Origin: Dactylosporangium fulvum
GTDB taxonomy: Bacteria; Actinomycetota; Actinomycetes; Mycobacteriales; Micromonosporaceae
Direction of reading: 5' to 3'
Length of the DNA: 64,000 nt
Assembly: GCF_025137375.1 (NCBI RefSeq)
Contig: NZ_CP073720.1
Span: 5,232,501 to 5,296,500, forward strand
Below the pieces are notes generated by a model. The model ran no database searches and was not told the DNA's origin. It saw only the letters and a list, made by a program, of their open reading frames with translations. Below are positions 8,505 to 16,327 of this stretch, in pieces. Position 1 is the first letter of the stretch; each line of letters opens with the position of its first letter. The position numbers and the translations under genes are program-made.

Positions 8505-9454
8505 TCGTCACGGTCACCCTCAACCCGAGCCTCGACCGGGCCGTCGAGATCGACGCGCTGAACCGGGGCGAGGTCATCCGGGCCACCGAGGCCCACCTCG
8601 ACCCCGGCGGCAAGGGCGTCAACGTCTCCCGCGCCCTGCTGGCCAACGGGGTGGCCTCCGTGGCGGTCCTGCCGTGCGGCGGCGACGACGGCAACCAGCT
8701 CGTCCGCCTCCTCGAGGCGGAGGGGGTGGAGGTCCTGGCGGTGCCGATCGCCGGCCGGACCCGGTCCAACATCACCCTCGCCGAGCCCGACGGCACGGTC
8801 ACCAAGATCAACGAGCCCGGCCCCGCGATGGTCGGGGCCGAGTTCGACGAGGTGACCGATCGCGTCCTGACCCGGGCCGGCAGCGCCGACTGGGTCGTGC
8901 TGTGCGGCAGCGTCCCGCCCGGGCTGCCCGCCGACGCGTACGCCCAGCTGTGCCGGAAGCTGCGAGCCGCCGGCATCCGGGTCGCCGTCGACACCAGCGG
9001 TCCCGCGCTGCGGGAGGCGGCCCTGGCCGGGGCGACCCTGCTCAAGCCCAACCGCGACGAGCTCGCGGAGGTGGTCGGCACCCCCCTGGCCGACCTCGGC
9101 GACGTGGTCGCCGCCGCCCAGAAGCTGCGGGAATGGGGCGCGGGCACGGTCGTGGCCAGCCTCGGCGCCGACGGGGCGGTCCTCGTCGACGACGAGGGCG
9201 TCGTCACCGGCACCTGCCCGGTCGCCCGGCCGCGCAGCACCGTCGGCGCCGGCGACGCGCTGCTCGCCGGATTCCTCACGGCCGGTGCACGGGGTGCGGC
9301 CGCCCTCGCGGAGGGCCTCGCCTGGGGCGCGGCAGCGGTGAGCCTGCCCGGCAGCAGGATGCCCGGCCCCGCCGACCTGATCCGCCACAACGTCACCGTC
9401 CACCCCCAACCGGACGCGCTCCGCCCGTTGCTGCGGTCCGGTCCACCCTCCTGA
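8501..9454 (+). CDS. fruK: 1-phosphofructokinase-family (PfkB) sugar-phosphate kinase
   Basis: A 317-residue PfkB/ribokinase-fold kinase. It opens with MIVTVTLNPSLDRAVEI and has DPGGKGVNVSRAL near residue 32 and the catalytic C-terminal signature STVGAGDALLAGF with Asp252 as the base. This subgroup phosphorylates fructose 1-phosphate or tagatose 6-phosphate to a bisphosphate. Placement beside a mannitol-type EII and a zinc dehydrogenase, rather than a fructose EII, leaves open that its real substrate is a ketose 6-phosphate such as tagatose 6-phosphate. It overlaps the regulator by 4 bp; GAAGGAG follows its stop and serves the next gene. Confidence 0.87.
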   Translation: MIVTVTLNPSLDRAVEIDALNRGEVIRATEAHLDPGGKGVNVSRALLANGVASVAVLPCGGDDGNQLVRLLEAEGVEVLAVPIAGRTRSNITLAEPDGTVTKINEPGPAMVGAEFDEVTDRVLTRAGSADWVVLCGSVPPGLPADAYAQLCRKLRAAGIRVAVDTSGPALREAALAGATLLKPNRDELAEVVGTPLADLGDVVAAAQKLREWGAGTVVASLGADGAVLVDDEGVVTGTCPVARPRSTVGAGDALLAGFLTAGARGAAALAEGLAWGAAAVSLPGSRMPGPADLIRHNVTVHPQPDALRPLLRSGPPS

Positions 9455-9465
9455 AGGAGTGATCC

Positions 9466-10584
9466 GTGTCGACCTACACCCCAGAGGTGACCGGAACAGG
9501 GTTCCGCGCCTCCGTGCAACGCGTCGGCGGCTACCTCGCGGCGATGGTCATGCCGAACATCGGCGCCTTCATCGCCTGGGGCCTCATCACGGCCCTGTTC
9601 ATCAAGACCGGCTGGACGCCCAACGCGAAGATCGCCCTGGTGGTCGATCCGATGATCAAGGTGTTGCTGCCGGTCCTCATCGGCTACACCGGCGGCCGCC
9701 TCGTGCACGGCCAGCGCGGCGCCGTCGTCGGCGCGGTCGCCACCATGGGCATCGTGGTCGGCGCCGACGTGCCCATGTTCCTCGGCGCGATGATGATCGG
9801 CCCGCTCGCCGCCTACGTGCTGAAGCTGTGGGACGGCCTCGTCGAGAACCGCATCCGCCCCGGCTTCGAGATGCTCGTCGACAACTTCAGCGCCGGCATC
9901 ATCGGCGGCGCGATGGCGATCGGCGGCATGTACGGCATCGGCCCGATCGTCGAGTGGCTCACCAAACAGGCCGGCAAGGGCGCCGACTGGCTCGTCGGGC
10001 ACGACCTGCTGCCGCTGACCTCGGTCGTCGTCGAGCCGGCCAAGGTACTGTTCCTCAACAACGCCATCAACCACGGCGTGTTCGGCCCGCTCGGCGTCGC
10101 CGAGGCCGCCGACAAGGGCAAGTCCATCCTGTTCATGATCGAGTCGAACCCCGGGCCCGGCCTCGGCCTGCTGCTCGCGTTCTTCCTCTTCGGCCCCCGC
10201 TCGCTGCGCCCCAGCGTCCCGGCCGCGATCATCGTGCAGTTCCTCGGCGGCATCCACGAGATCTACTTCCCGTACGTGCTGATGAAGCCGAAGCTGATCC
10301 TCGCCATGATCGCCGGTGGCGCCGCCGGTGTCGGCACCTTCATGGTCACCGGCGCCGGCCTGGTCGCCACCCCGTCGCCGGGCAGCATCTTCGCCTACAT
10401 GGCGGTCACGCCCAAGGGCGGATACTTCGGGGTACTGCTCGGCATCGTCATCGCCGCCGCCGTCTCGTTCGCGGTCGCCTCGCTCCTGCTGGGCTTCGGC
10501 CGCGGTGAACCGGCGCAGGACGACGGCATCGGCCCCGCAGCATCGGCCGACGTCAACACAGAGCTGACCCGACAGGAGGCGTGA
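9466..10584 (+). CDS. mtlA: PTS EIIC, mannitol family
   Basis: A 372-residue membrane permease of the mannitol-type PTS with about eight hydrophobic segments. Family landmarks include MPNIGAFIAWGL near residue 27, GADVPMFLGAMMIGPL, NNAINHGVFGPLG and GGIHEIYFPYVLMKP (the GIxE-like substrate loop). In E. coli MtlA the IIC, IIB and IIA domains are fused; here IIC is separate and IIB and IIA follow as their own genes. GTG start with GAAGGAG 7 bp upstream. The mannitol family also transports related polyols, so the substrate is not fixed by the sequence. Confidence 0.92.
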   Translation: MSTYTPEVTGTGFRASVQRVGGYLAAMVMPNIGAFIAWGLITALFIKTGWTPNAKIALVVDPMIKVLLPVLIGYTGGRLVHGQRGAVVGAVATMGIVVGADVPMFLGAMMIGPLAAYVLKLWDGLVENRIRPGFEMLVDNFSAGIIGGAMAIGGMYGIGPIVEWLTKQAGKGADWLVGHDLLPLTSVVVEPAKVLFLNNAINHGVFGPLGVAEAADKGKSILFMIESNPGPGLGLLLAFFLFGPRSLRPSVPAAIIVQFLGGIHEIYFPYVLMKPKLILAMIAGGAAGVGTFMVTGAGLVATPSPGSIFAYMAVTPKGGYFGVLLGIVIAAAVSFAVASLLLGFGRGEPAQDDGIGPAASADVNTELTRQEA

Positions 10585-10590
10585 CCCGCC

Positions 10591-10899
10591 ATGCCCACCA
10601 TCAACGGCACCGAGATCAAGAAGGTCGTCGTCGCGTGCGACGCCGGCATGGGCAGCAGCGTGATGCTGGCCAGCACGCTCAAGCGGCAGCTGTCCAAGAA
10701 CGCGGTGATCGTCGAGCACACCCCGGTCAACTCGATCCCGGCCGACGCCGACGTGGTCATCTGCCACCGGGGTCTCGCCGCCCGGGCCCGGGTCAGCGCG
10801 CCCGACAAGGTCATCGTGCCGATCCAGGTGTTCATCGGCGATCCGGCCGTGACGAAGGTCGTGAACGCCGTACAGCGTGGTGGTGAGCTGAGTGGCTGA
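10591..10899 (+). CDS. PTS EIIB, mannitol family
   Basis: A 102-residue cytoplasmic phosphocarrier. The active-site cysteine is Cys16 in VVVACDAGMGSS, the typical P-loop of lactose/mannitol-type IIB proteins. It accepts phosphate from EIIA and passes it to the substrate bound by EIIC. ATG start 6 bp after the EIIC stop; its 3' end overlaps the EIIA start by 8 bp, indicating translational coupling. Confidence 0.93.
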   Translation: MPTINGTEIKKVVVACDAGMGSSVMLASTLKRQLSKNAVIVEHTPVNSIPADADVVICHRGLAARARVSAPDKVIVPIQVFIGDPAVTKVVNAVQRGGELSG

Positions 10900-11326
10900 C
10901 CTGCTCGGCCGCGACGCGATCCGGCTCGGTGAGCGGGCCGGATCGCGGGACGACGCGATCCGCCGGTGCGGGGAGGTGCTGGCCGAGATCGGCGCGGTCG
11001 ACCCGATGTACGTGGACGCGATGCTCGCCCGCGAGCAGAGCGTCTCCACGTACATCGGGGAGGGCGTCGCCATCCCGCACGGCACGCTGAACAGCAAGGA
11101 GTCGGTGAAGCGCGACGCCCTCGCGGTGCTGTCCTTCCCCGACGGCGTCGACTGGGACGGCAACGACGTGCGGGTCTGCGTCGCGATCGCGGCGGCCGGC
11201 GACGGTCACGTCGACATCCTGGCGCAGCTGGCGACCATCCTCATGGATCCCGACCAGGCCGCCCGGCTCCGCGGTGCGGCCACCGTGGATGAGATCCTCG
11301 ATCTGCTCGTTTTGGAGAATCAGTGA
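10892..11326 (+). CDS. mtlF: PTS EIIA, mannitol/fructose family
   Basis: A 144-residue phosphocarrier of the PTS_EIIA_2 type. The phosphorylated histidine is His63 in EGVAIPHGTLNSK, a strong family signature. It takes phosphate from HPr and gives it to EIIB. GTG start overlapping EIIB; its stop overlaps the GTG of the dehydrogenase (GTGA). Confidence 0.93.
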   Translation: MADLLGRDAIRLGERAGSRDDAIRRCGEVLAEIGAVDPMYVDAMLAREQSVSTYIGEGVAIPHGTLNSKESVKRDALAVLSFPDGVDWDGNDVRVCVAIAAAGDGHVDILAQLATILMDPDQAARLRGAATVDEILDLLVLENQ

Positions 11327-12363
11327 AAGTCGTGCGATTCCACGCTCCCGGCGACGTCCGCATCGAGGACGCGCCGGAGCCCGCGCCGGGGCCCGGCGAC
11401 GTGAAGATCCGGGTCCGGGCGTGCTCGACGTGCGGTACCGACGTGAAGATCTTCCGCTTCGGACACCACCACATCGTGCCGCCACGGGTCATGGGGCACG
11501 AGATCGCCGGCGAGGTGGTGGAGGTCGGCGGCGACGTCACCGGCTGGCAGCCCGGCGACCGGGTGCAGGTCATCGCCGCCATCCCGTGCGGCAGGTGCGC
11601 GGAGTGCCGGCGCGGCCGGATGACCGTCTGCCCGAACCAGGTGTCGATGGGGTACCACTTCGACGGCGGCTTCGCCGAGTACATGATCGTGCCCCACAAC
11701 GTGCTCGACGTCGACGGCCTCAACCGGATCCCCGACGGGCTCAGCTTCGCCGAGGCGTCGGTCGCCGAGCCCCTCGCCTGCGTCCTCAACGGGCAGAACC
11801 TCGCCGGCGTCGGCGCGGGCGACGACGTCGTCGTCATGGGCTCCGGGCCGATCGGCTGCCTGCACGTCCGGCTCGCCCGGGCCCGGGGCGCCGCCCGCGT
11901 GTTCCTCGTCGACCTCAACCGCGAGCGGCTCGACCTCGCGGCCGGCCTGGTCCGCCCCGACGCGGCCATCTGCGGCGCGGAGACCGACGTCGTCGACGCC
12001 GTCCTCAAGCTCACCGAGGGCCGCGGCGCCGACGTGGTCATCACCGCCGCGGCCTCCGGCCAGGCGCAGGAGCAGGCGGTGCAGATGGCCGCGCGGCAGG
12101 GCCGGATCAGCTTCTTCGGCGGCCTGCCGAAGGACAAGCCGATCATCTCCCTCGACGCCAACCTGGTGCACTACCGGGAGCTGACCGTCGTCGGCGCCAA
12201 CGGCTCCAGCCCGGAGCACAACAAGGAGGCGCTGCGCCTCATCGCGAACGGCTCCGTGCCGGTCTCCGACCTCATCACCCACCGCCTGCCGCTGGACCGC
12301 GCCCTCGACGCCTTCGACATCGTGGCGCGCGGCGAGGCGATCAAGGTGACCGTCGAACCATAG
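11323..12363 (+). CDS. Zinc-dependent medium-chain polyol (phosphate) dehydrogenase
   Basis: A 346-residue medium-chain dehydrogenase. The catalytic zinc site is seen in CSTCGTD and GHEIAGEV, and the structural zinc site as CGRCAECRRGRMTVC (about residues 87-101). A Rossmann fold follows, with VMGSGPIGCLHVRLA and an acidic residue after the next strand (FLVDLNRERL), which suggests NAD+. Family relatives include sorbitol and galactitol-1-phosphate 5-dehydrogenases. In this operon it takes the place normally held by MtlD, so it probably oxidises the polyol phosphate made by the PTS to a ketose phosphate that the PfkB kinase then phosphorylates. GTG start, coupled to EIIA. Confidence 0.85.
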   Translation: MKVVRFHAPGDVRIEDAPEPAPGPGDVKIRVRACSTCGTDVKIFRFGHHHIVPPRVMGHEIAGEVVEVGGDVTGWQPGDRVQVIAAIPCGRCAECRRGRMTVCPNQVSMGYHFDGGFAEYMIVPHNVLDVDGLNRIPDGLSFAEASVAEPLACVLNGQNLAGVGAGDDVVVMGSGPIGCLHVRLARARGAARVFLVDLNRERLDLAAGLVRPDAAICGAETDVVDAVLKLTEGRGADVVITAAASGQAQEQAVQMAARQGRISFFGGLPKDKPIISLDANLVHYRELTVVGANGSSPEHNKEALRLIANGSVPVSDLITHRLPLDRALDAFDIVARGEAIKVTVEP

Positions 12364-12376
12364 GAGGAGGGTCCCG

Positions 12377-12655
12377 TTGCCCACCAGGACAGTCGTCGTC
12401 GGTTCCGCCAGCGGGCTGCACGCCCGTCCCGCGGCGCTGTTCGTCGCCGCCGCGGCGAAGCAGCCGGTGCAGGTCACCATCCGCACCGGCGACAAGAAGC
12501 CGGTGCCCGCGCGCAGCATGCTCTCCGTGCTGTCGCTCGGCGCCAAGAAGGGCACCGAGGTCACCCTGGAGGCCGTCGACGGCGACGGCGCGCAGGCCGC
12601 CGTCGACGCGCTCGCCGACCTCCTCGAGCGCGATCTGGACGCGGACGATGCCTGA
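12377..12655 (+). CDS. ptsH: HPr phosphocarrier protein
   Basis: A 92-residue HPr. Phosphorylatable His15 lies in SGLHARPAALFV. A serine at position 47 (ARSMLSVLSLGAKKG) sits where the regulatory serine of HPr is found. It shuttles phosphate from EI to EIIA. TTG start with a strong GGAGGAGG 6 nt upstream. It overlaps the EI gene by 8 bp. General HPr genes usually sit alone or next to ptsI; here it is dedicated to this operon. Confidence 0.95.
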   Translation: MPTRTVVVGSASGLHARPAALFVAAAAKQPVQVTIRTGDKKPVPARSMLSVLSLGAKKGTEVTLEAVDGDGAQAAVDALADLLERDLDADDA

Positions 12656-14279
12656 GCTGCAGGGGATCGGCGTCAGTCCGGGCAGCGCGGCGGGGCCGGT
12701 CCAGCGGCTGGCCCCGCCGCCGGCCATCCCGCCGCGCCGGGCCGTGATCTCCGCCGAGGACGAGAAGGCGGCGTTCCGGGCTGCGGTCGCGTCCGTCAGC
12801 GCCGACCTGACCCGGCGCGCCGACACCGCCCGCGACGAGACCGCGGCCGAGGTGCTGCGCGCCCAGGTGTTCATGGCCGAGGACGAGACCCTCGTCGACG
12901 CGGTGCTCGAACTCGTGGACGCCGGCGCCGACGCACCGCGCGCCGTCACCGACGCCCTCGCCGTGCACCGCGCCGCGTTCGAGGCCGCCGGCGGCTACCT
13001 CGCCGAGCGGGCCAGCGACCTCGACGACCTGCGGGACCGGATCGTCGCCGCCTGCCTCGGCCTGCCCATGCCGGGCGTGCCCGACCCCGGCCACCCGTTT
13101 GTGCTCGTCGCCCGCGACCTCGCGCCCGCCGACACCGCCGGCCTCGACCCGGCCACGGTCCTCGGCCTGGTCACCGCCGAGGGCGGCCCGACCAGCCACA
13201 CGGCCATCCTGGCCCGCACCCTCGGCATCCCGGCCGTGGTCCGCTGCGCGGGCATCCTCGACCTGCCCGACGGCATGCTGGTCAGCCTCGACGGCACGTC
13301 CGGCACCGTCGAGACCGGCGTCAGCGCGGGCACCGCCGCCGGGGTCAACGCCGCCGAGGTCGCCGCCCGGGCGCGCCGCGCCGCGTCGACCGGCCCGGGC
13401 CGCACCGCCGACGGGCACCCCGTGGCGCTGCTGGCCAACATCGGGTCGGCGAAGGACCTCACCGGCGAGGTCGAGGGCGTCGGACTGTTCCGCACCGAGC
13501 TGCTGTACCTCGACCGGACCGAGCCGCCGTCGCGCGCGGAGCAGGTGGCGGCCTACCGTTCCGTCTTCACCGCCCTGCCCGGCCGCAAGGTCGTCGTCCG
13601 CACCCTCGACGCGGGCGCCGACAAGCCGCTACCGTTCCTGCACATGGCCGGCGAGCCCAACCCGGCGCTCGGCATCCGCGGCCTGCGGGTGGCGCGGCAG
13701 GCGCCCGACGTATTGTCGACGCAGCTGTCCGCGATCGCGGAGGCCGCCGAGGGCACCGAGGCGGACGTCTGGGTGATGGCGCCGATGGTGACAACGCCGT
13801 CGGAGGCATCAGACTTCGCGGCGTCGTGCCGGTCCGCCGGCCTGCGCACGGCGGGCGTGATGATCGAGGTCCCCGCGGCGGCCCTGCGTGCCGGCGCCGT
13901 CCTGCGCGGCGTGGACTTCCTGAGTATCGGGACCAACGATCTGAGTCAGTACACGTTTGCGGCCGACCGCATGTGCGGCGACCTCGCGGAGCTGCTCGAC
14001 CCCTGGCAGCCGGCGCTGATCTCCCTGATCGCGGCGTGCGCCGCCGCGGGCGCCGAGGCAGGCAAGCCGGTCGGCGTCTGCGGAGAGTCCGCGGCGGATC
14101 CCCACTTCGCGCTGGTACTGGCCGGGCTCGGCATCTCAAGCCTCTCGATGGCACCGAGGAGCATTCCCGCGGTGCGCGAGTCCCTTGCGGCGCACACGCT
14201 GGACGAGTGCCGCCAGATAGCCAAGGCGGCGCTGGCGGCGGACAGCCCGGAGTCGGCAAGGGCGGCCGCCTACCGCTGA
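12648..14279 (+). CDS. ptsI: PTS enzyme I (PEP-protein phosphotransferase)
   Basis: A 543-residue enzyme I that moves phosphate from phosphoenolpyruvate to HPr. It starts with the typical LQGIGVSPGSAAGPV. The phosphorylated histidine is His184 in GGPTSHTAILAR. The C-terminal PEP-binding barrel has GLFRTELLYLDR, TLDAGADKPLPFL, SIGTNDLSQYTFAADR and Cys478 in GVCGESAADP. Length is slightly short of the usual 550-575. The ATG at 12648 overlaps the HPr stop. It is the last gene of the eight-gene operon; no terminator-like hairpin is seen directly after it. Confidence 0.95.
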   Translation: MPELQGIGVSPGSAAGPVQRLAPPPAIPPRRAVISAEDEKAAFRAAVASVSADLTRRADTARDETAAEVLRAQVFMAEDETLVDAVLELVDAGADAPRAVTDALAVHRAAFEAAGGYLAERASDLDDLRDRIVAACLGLPMPGVPDPGHPFVLVARDLAPADTAGLDPATVLGLVTAEGGPTSHTAILARTLGIPAVVRCAGILDLPDGMLVSLDGTSGTVETGVSAGTAAGVNAAEVAARARRAASTGPGRTADGHPVALLANIGSAKDLTGEVEGVGLFRTELLYLDRTEPPSRAEQVAAYRSVFTALPGRKVVVRTLDAGADKPLPFLHMAGEPNPALGIRGLRVARQAPDVLSTQLSAIAEAAEGTEADVWVMAPMVTTPSEASDFAASCRSAGLRTAGVMIEVPAAALRAGAVLRGVDFLSIGTNDLSQYTFAADRMCGDLAELLDPWQPALISLIAACAAAGAEAGKPVGVCGESAADPHFALVLAGLGISSLSMAPRSIPAVRESLAAHTLDECRQIAKAALAADSPESARAAAYR

Positions 14280-14587
14280 TGACCGGCCGCGCTGTCCCTG
14301 TGGTCGTCTGGACCGGCTTCGGTGGTCTTGTATGCCCGCTCGGCCGCTGGGGTTTCCCTCGGCCGCTGGTTTCCCTCGGCCCGTCGGCGGCCTCGGCTGG
14401 GTGAGTTTCGGGCGGCCGTGGGGACCGCTTGGCTGGGCTTCGGCCCGGGTGGTTTTCGAGCGGTTTAGTCTGTTCGGGCGTGATTGGGTGTTTTGGAGAC
14501 TCGCCTTCGGGTTGGCGTCGGCGGATTCGGCCCGCGGGTTGACGGCGGGTGGTTCGTGGGTAGTCGGGGCGGGCGGATCAGCCCCGT
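14280..14587. other. Start of a 1.6-kb gene-poor gap
   Basis: No credible gene was found. The first part repeats a CTCGGCCGCTGG-like phrase (14338-14380). Open frames here lack family features and a ribosome binding site. Confidence 0.45.
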
Positions 14588-14620
14588 GCGACCGTGCGTG
14601 GCGTGGGCCCGCACGGTCGC
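14588..14620. repeat. Perfect 11-bp inverted repeat
   Basis: GCGACCGTGCG (14588-14598) and its complement (14610-14620) flank an 11-nt loop in the gap after the PTS operon. It may be a terminator for that operon, though it is about 310 bp after the EI stop. Confidence 0.5.
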
Positions 14621-14631
14621 GCGGCCCGATC

Positions 14632-14713
14632 CGCGCCGACCTTGGGGCGATGGTGCCGGTGGTGCTCCGCCTGCTCCCCGGCATTGTGGGACCACTGGCG
14701 CAAGGTCGGCGCG
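14632..14713. repeat. Short palindrome related to the long elements
   Basis: CGCGCCGACCTTG (14632-14644) and its perfect complement (14701-14713) enclose a 56-nt loop. The arm differs by one base from the start of the inner arm of the 235-bp elements (CGCGCCGATCTTG), and the next bases (GATGGTGCC) also recall them. I read it as a diverged relative. Confidence 0.6.
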
Positions 14714-14830
14714 TTCTCCTGCACCCCGAACGAGGCTCCTTTGCGTGATCCACGGCGGCTGGCCCGAAGGGGAGCTACGTCCAGTACCAGATGTCGGGAC
14801 TTAATCGACGTTCGTGAGATCGATTCGGGG

Positions 14831-14896
14831 TGTTTTTCATGATCCCGAAGACTCTGTGCTGCCTGGACGACCACAAGTCTTCGGGATCATGAAAAA
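14831..14896. repeat. Perfect 22-bp inverted repeat ending in the TTTCATGATC motif
   Basis: Arms at 14831-14852 and 14875-14896 match perfectly around a 22-nt loop. Each arm contains TTTTTCATGATCCCGAAGAC or its complement. The TTCATGATC tip is the same as the outer ends of the long palindromic elements, and the left outer arm of copy 1 also reads CGAAGACT after it. Confidence 0.8.
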
Positions 14897-15099
14897 CGGA
14901 ACACATCGACAATTGTGGATGCACCAAGATGTCCGGAATGTCGCTGGAGCCGAGCTGGTGCACACAATGCGGTGGTAGCCGCAGCAGCGCTGAAGGGAGG
15001 GCCGGCCACGCCGGCTCCGTCCGCGCTGGCGGGGTTGCCCGCTCGGACAGAGCCGCCCGGTTTGACGGCAATGGCGAGGCGGACGCCCACGCCAGTTGG

Positions 15100-15770
15100 G
15101 CTAGCCGCGCTGATGGGGACGGTCGTGCTGGCTGTGCTGGCCGCGCCGGCGGGGACGGTCGCGCTTGTCGGGCTGGCCGGGCTGGCTGCACCGATGGGGG
15201 CTGGCTGCGCGGATCGGGCTGGCCGCGCCGGTGGGCTGGCTGTGCTGGCCGCGCCGATGGGGACTGCTCGTGTGGGTGGGCTGGCTGTGCTGGCCGCGCC
15301 GATGGGGACGGCTCGCGCGGGTGGGCTGGTCGTGCCGGCGGGTTGGTCTGGCTGGTTGGGCAAAATTAGCTGCGCCGGTCGGGCTGGCTGGGCTGGTCGG
15401 GCTTGCCGCGCCGATGGGGACGGCTTGCGCCGGTGAGTTGATCCGGTTGGTCGCGCTGGTCGCGTCGGTGGGGCTGGTCGCGCCGGCGGGCGGCTGGGAT
15501 GGCCGATCGGGCTTGTCGGGCTGGCTGGGGCTGGTCGCGCCGGTCGGGCTGGTCGCGCCGGTGGGGCGGCTCGTGCCAGTGGGTTGGTCGTGCTGGTCGG
15601 GCTGGGATGGCCGATCGGGCTGGTCGGGCTGGTCGCGTCGGTGGGGCGGCTCGTGCCAGTGGGTTGGTCGGGTTGGTCGCGCCGATGGGGACGGCTTGCG
15701 CCAGTGGGTTGGGTCGCGGTGGTCGGGCTGGCTGGGCCGGTCGGGTTGGTCGCGCTGATGGGGCGTTGTG
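15100..15770. repeat. G/T-skewed degenerate repeat region
   Basis: About 670 bp made of imperfect copies of short phrases such as GGTCGGGCTGG, GCGCCGATGGGGACGG and GGTCGCGCCGG. An identical 32-bp stretch occurs at 15559-15590 and 15639-15670. The plus strand is strongly G/T biased, and several frames are open on both strands simply because the repeats lack stop codons. A repetitive Pro/Ala/Thr-rich minus-strand frame is open across it, but it has no domain, signal peptide or ribosome binding site, so I do not call a gene. Confidence 0.7.
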
Positions 15771-15910
15771 TTGGCATGGCCGGCTGGTTCGGTGTGCGCG
15801 ACCGCCGAACCGGAGATGCACTATGGTGTCGCGCCGTGGCCGGCCGAATGCGTGCCGGGTGGTGTGCGCCGATGCCAGCAGGTGGGGCGGGGCGCCGGAG
15901 GGGAGTGGGG

Positions 15911-16236
15911 TCAGTCGGGGCGGTGGTCGCCGGTCTGGCCGTCCAGCAGCTCACGTGCGATGTCGACGTGCCCGGCGTGGCGGGCTGTCCCCTCGATCAT
16001 GTGGATGAGGACCCAGCGGAGGGTGACCGTGCTCCTCGATCACCGAGTCTGACGCGGCCTGGGCGCGAGCGTCGAAGGCCAGGATGTCCGCCGTCGACTC
16101 GTCGGGGGCGATCCGCAGGTCGGCGTCCGGGTCGTTGTCGTCGAACGGCAGGGGCTCGGTCTCGCGGCCGAACGTCCGGCAGAACCAGCGGTATTCCACC
16201 GCCGCCAGATATTTCACCAAGTCCGGCGCGCAGGCT
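15911..16236 (-). pseudogene. Decayed DinB-family (DUF664) gene
   Basis: On the minus strand, the frame from about 16236 reads DLVKYLAAVEYRWFCRTFGRE, then DPDADLRIAPDES and AQAASDSVIEE, all typical of the middle of DUF664/DinB-like proteins. The frame then breaks near 16030. In another frame 15913-16026 encodes VTLRWVLIHMIEGTARHAGH followed by VDIARELLDGQTGD and a stop, which is the normal C-terminal end of the same family, including the metal-binding-type histidine. The N-terminal third and an internal segment are missing. An intact relative lies at 18063-18581. This is a gene remnant, broken by frameshift plus deletion. Confidence 0.75.
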
Positions 16237-16287
16237 AAGGCACCCGAACCGTCACGCCGCGAACCTGGCAGCGAGGTACGACAACGA

Positions 16288-16319
16288 TCCCGGGATCTCC
16301 GCGGCGGGAGATCCCGGGA
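16288..16319 (-). terminator. Terminator of pgm
   Basis: Perfect 13-bp arms (TCCCGGGATCTCC and complement) around a 6-nt loop, 9 bp downstream of the pgm stop codon on the minus strand. Confidence 0.75.
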
Positions 16320-16327
16320 ACGGGTGC

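Noticed and set aside
8431..11163. 910-codon minus-strand open frame across the PTS genes
   Set aside because: Antisense to four well-identified PTS genes; low-complexity His/Asp/Gly-rich translation typical of GC-rich shadows.
11274..12647. N-terminal extension of enzyme I through the dehydrogenase and HPr genes
   Set aside because: The frame is open but overlaps two real genes; the EI domain begins exactly at the ATG at 12648.
14280..15910. tRNA or other known structured RNA in the large gaps
   Set aside because: No cloverleaf or T-loop GTTCGA pattern in a plausible setting was found by eye in this gap or in 34.6-35.9 and 43.6-44.9 kb.
14887..15954. 355-codon Pro/Thr/Arg-rich minus-strand frame
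   Set aside because: Arises from stop-free degenerate repeats; no start signal, signal peptide or domain, and the repeats leave other frames open too.
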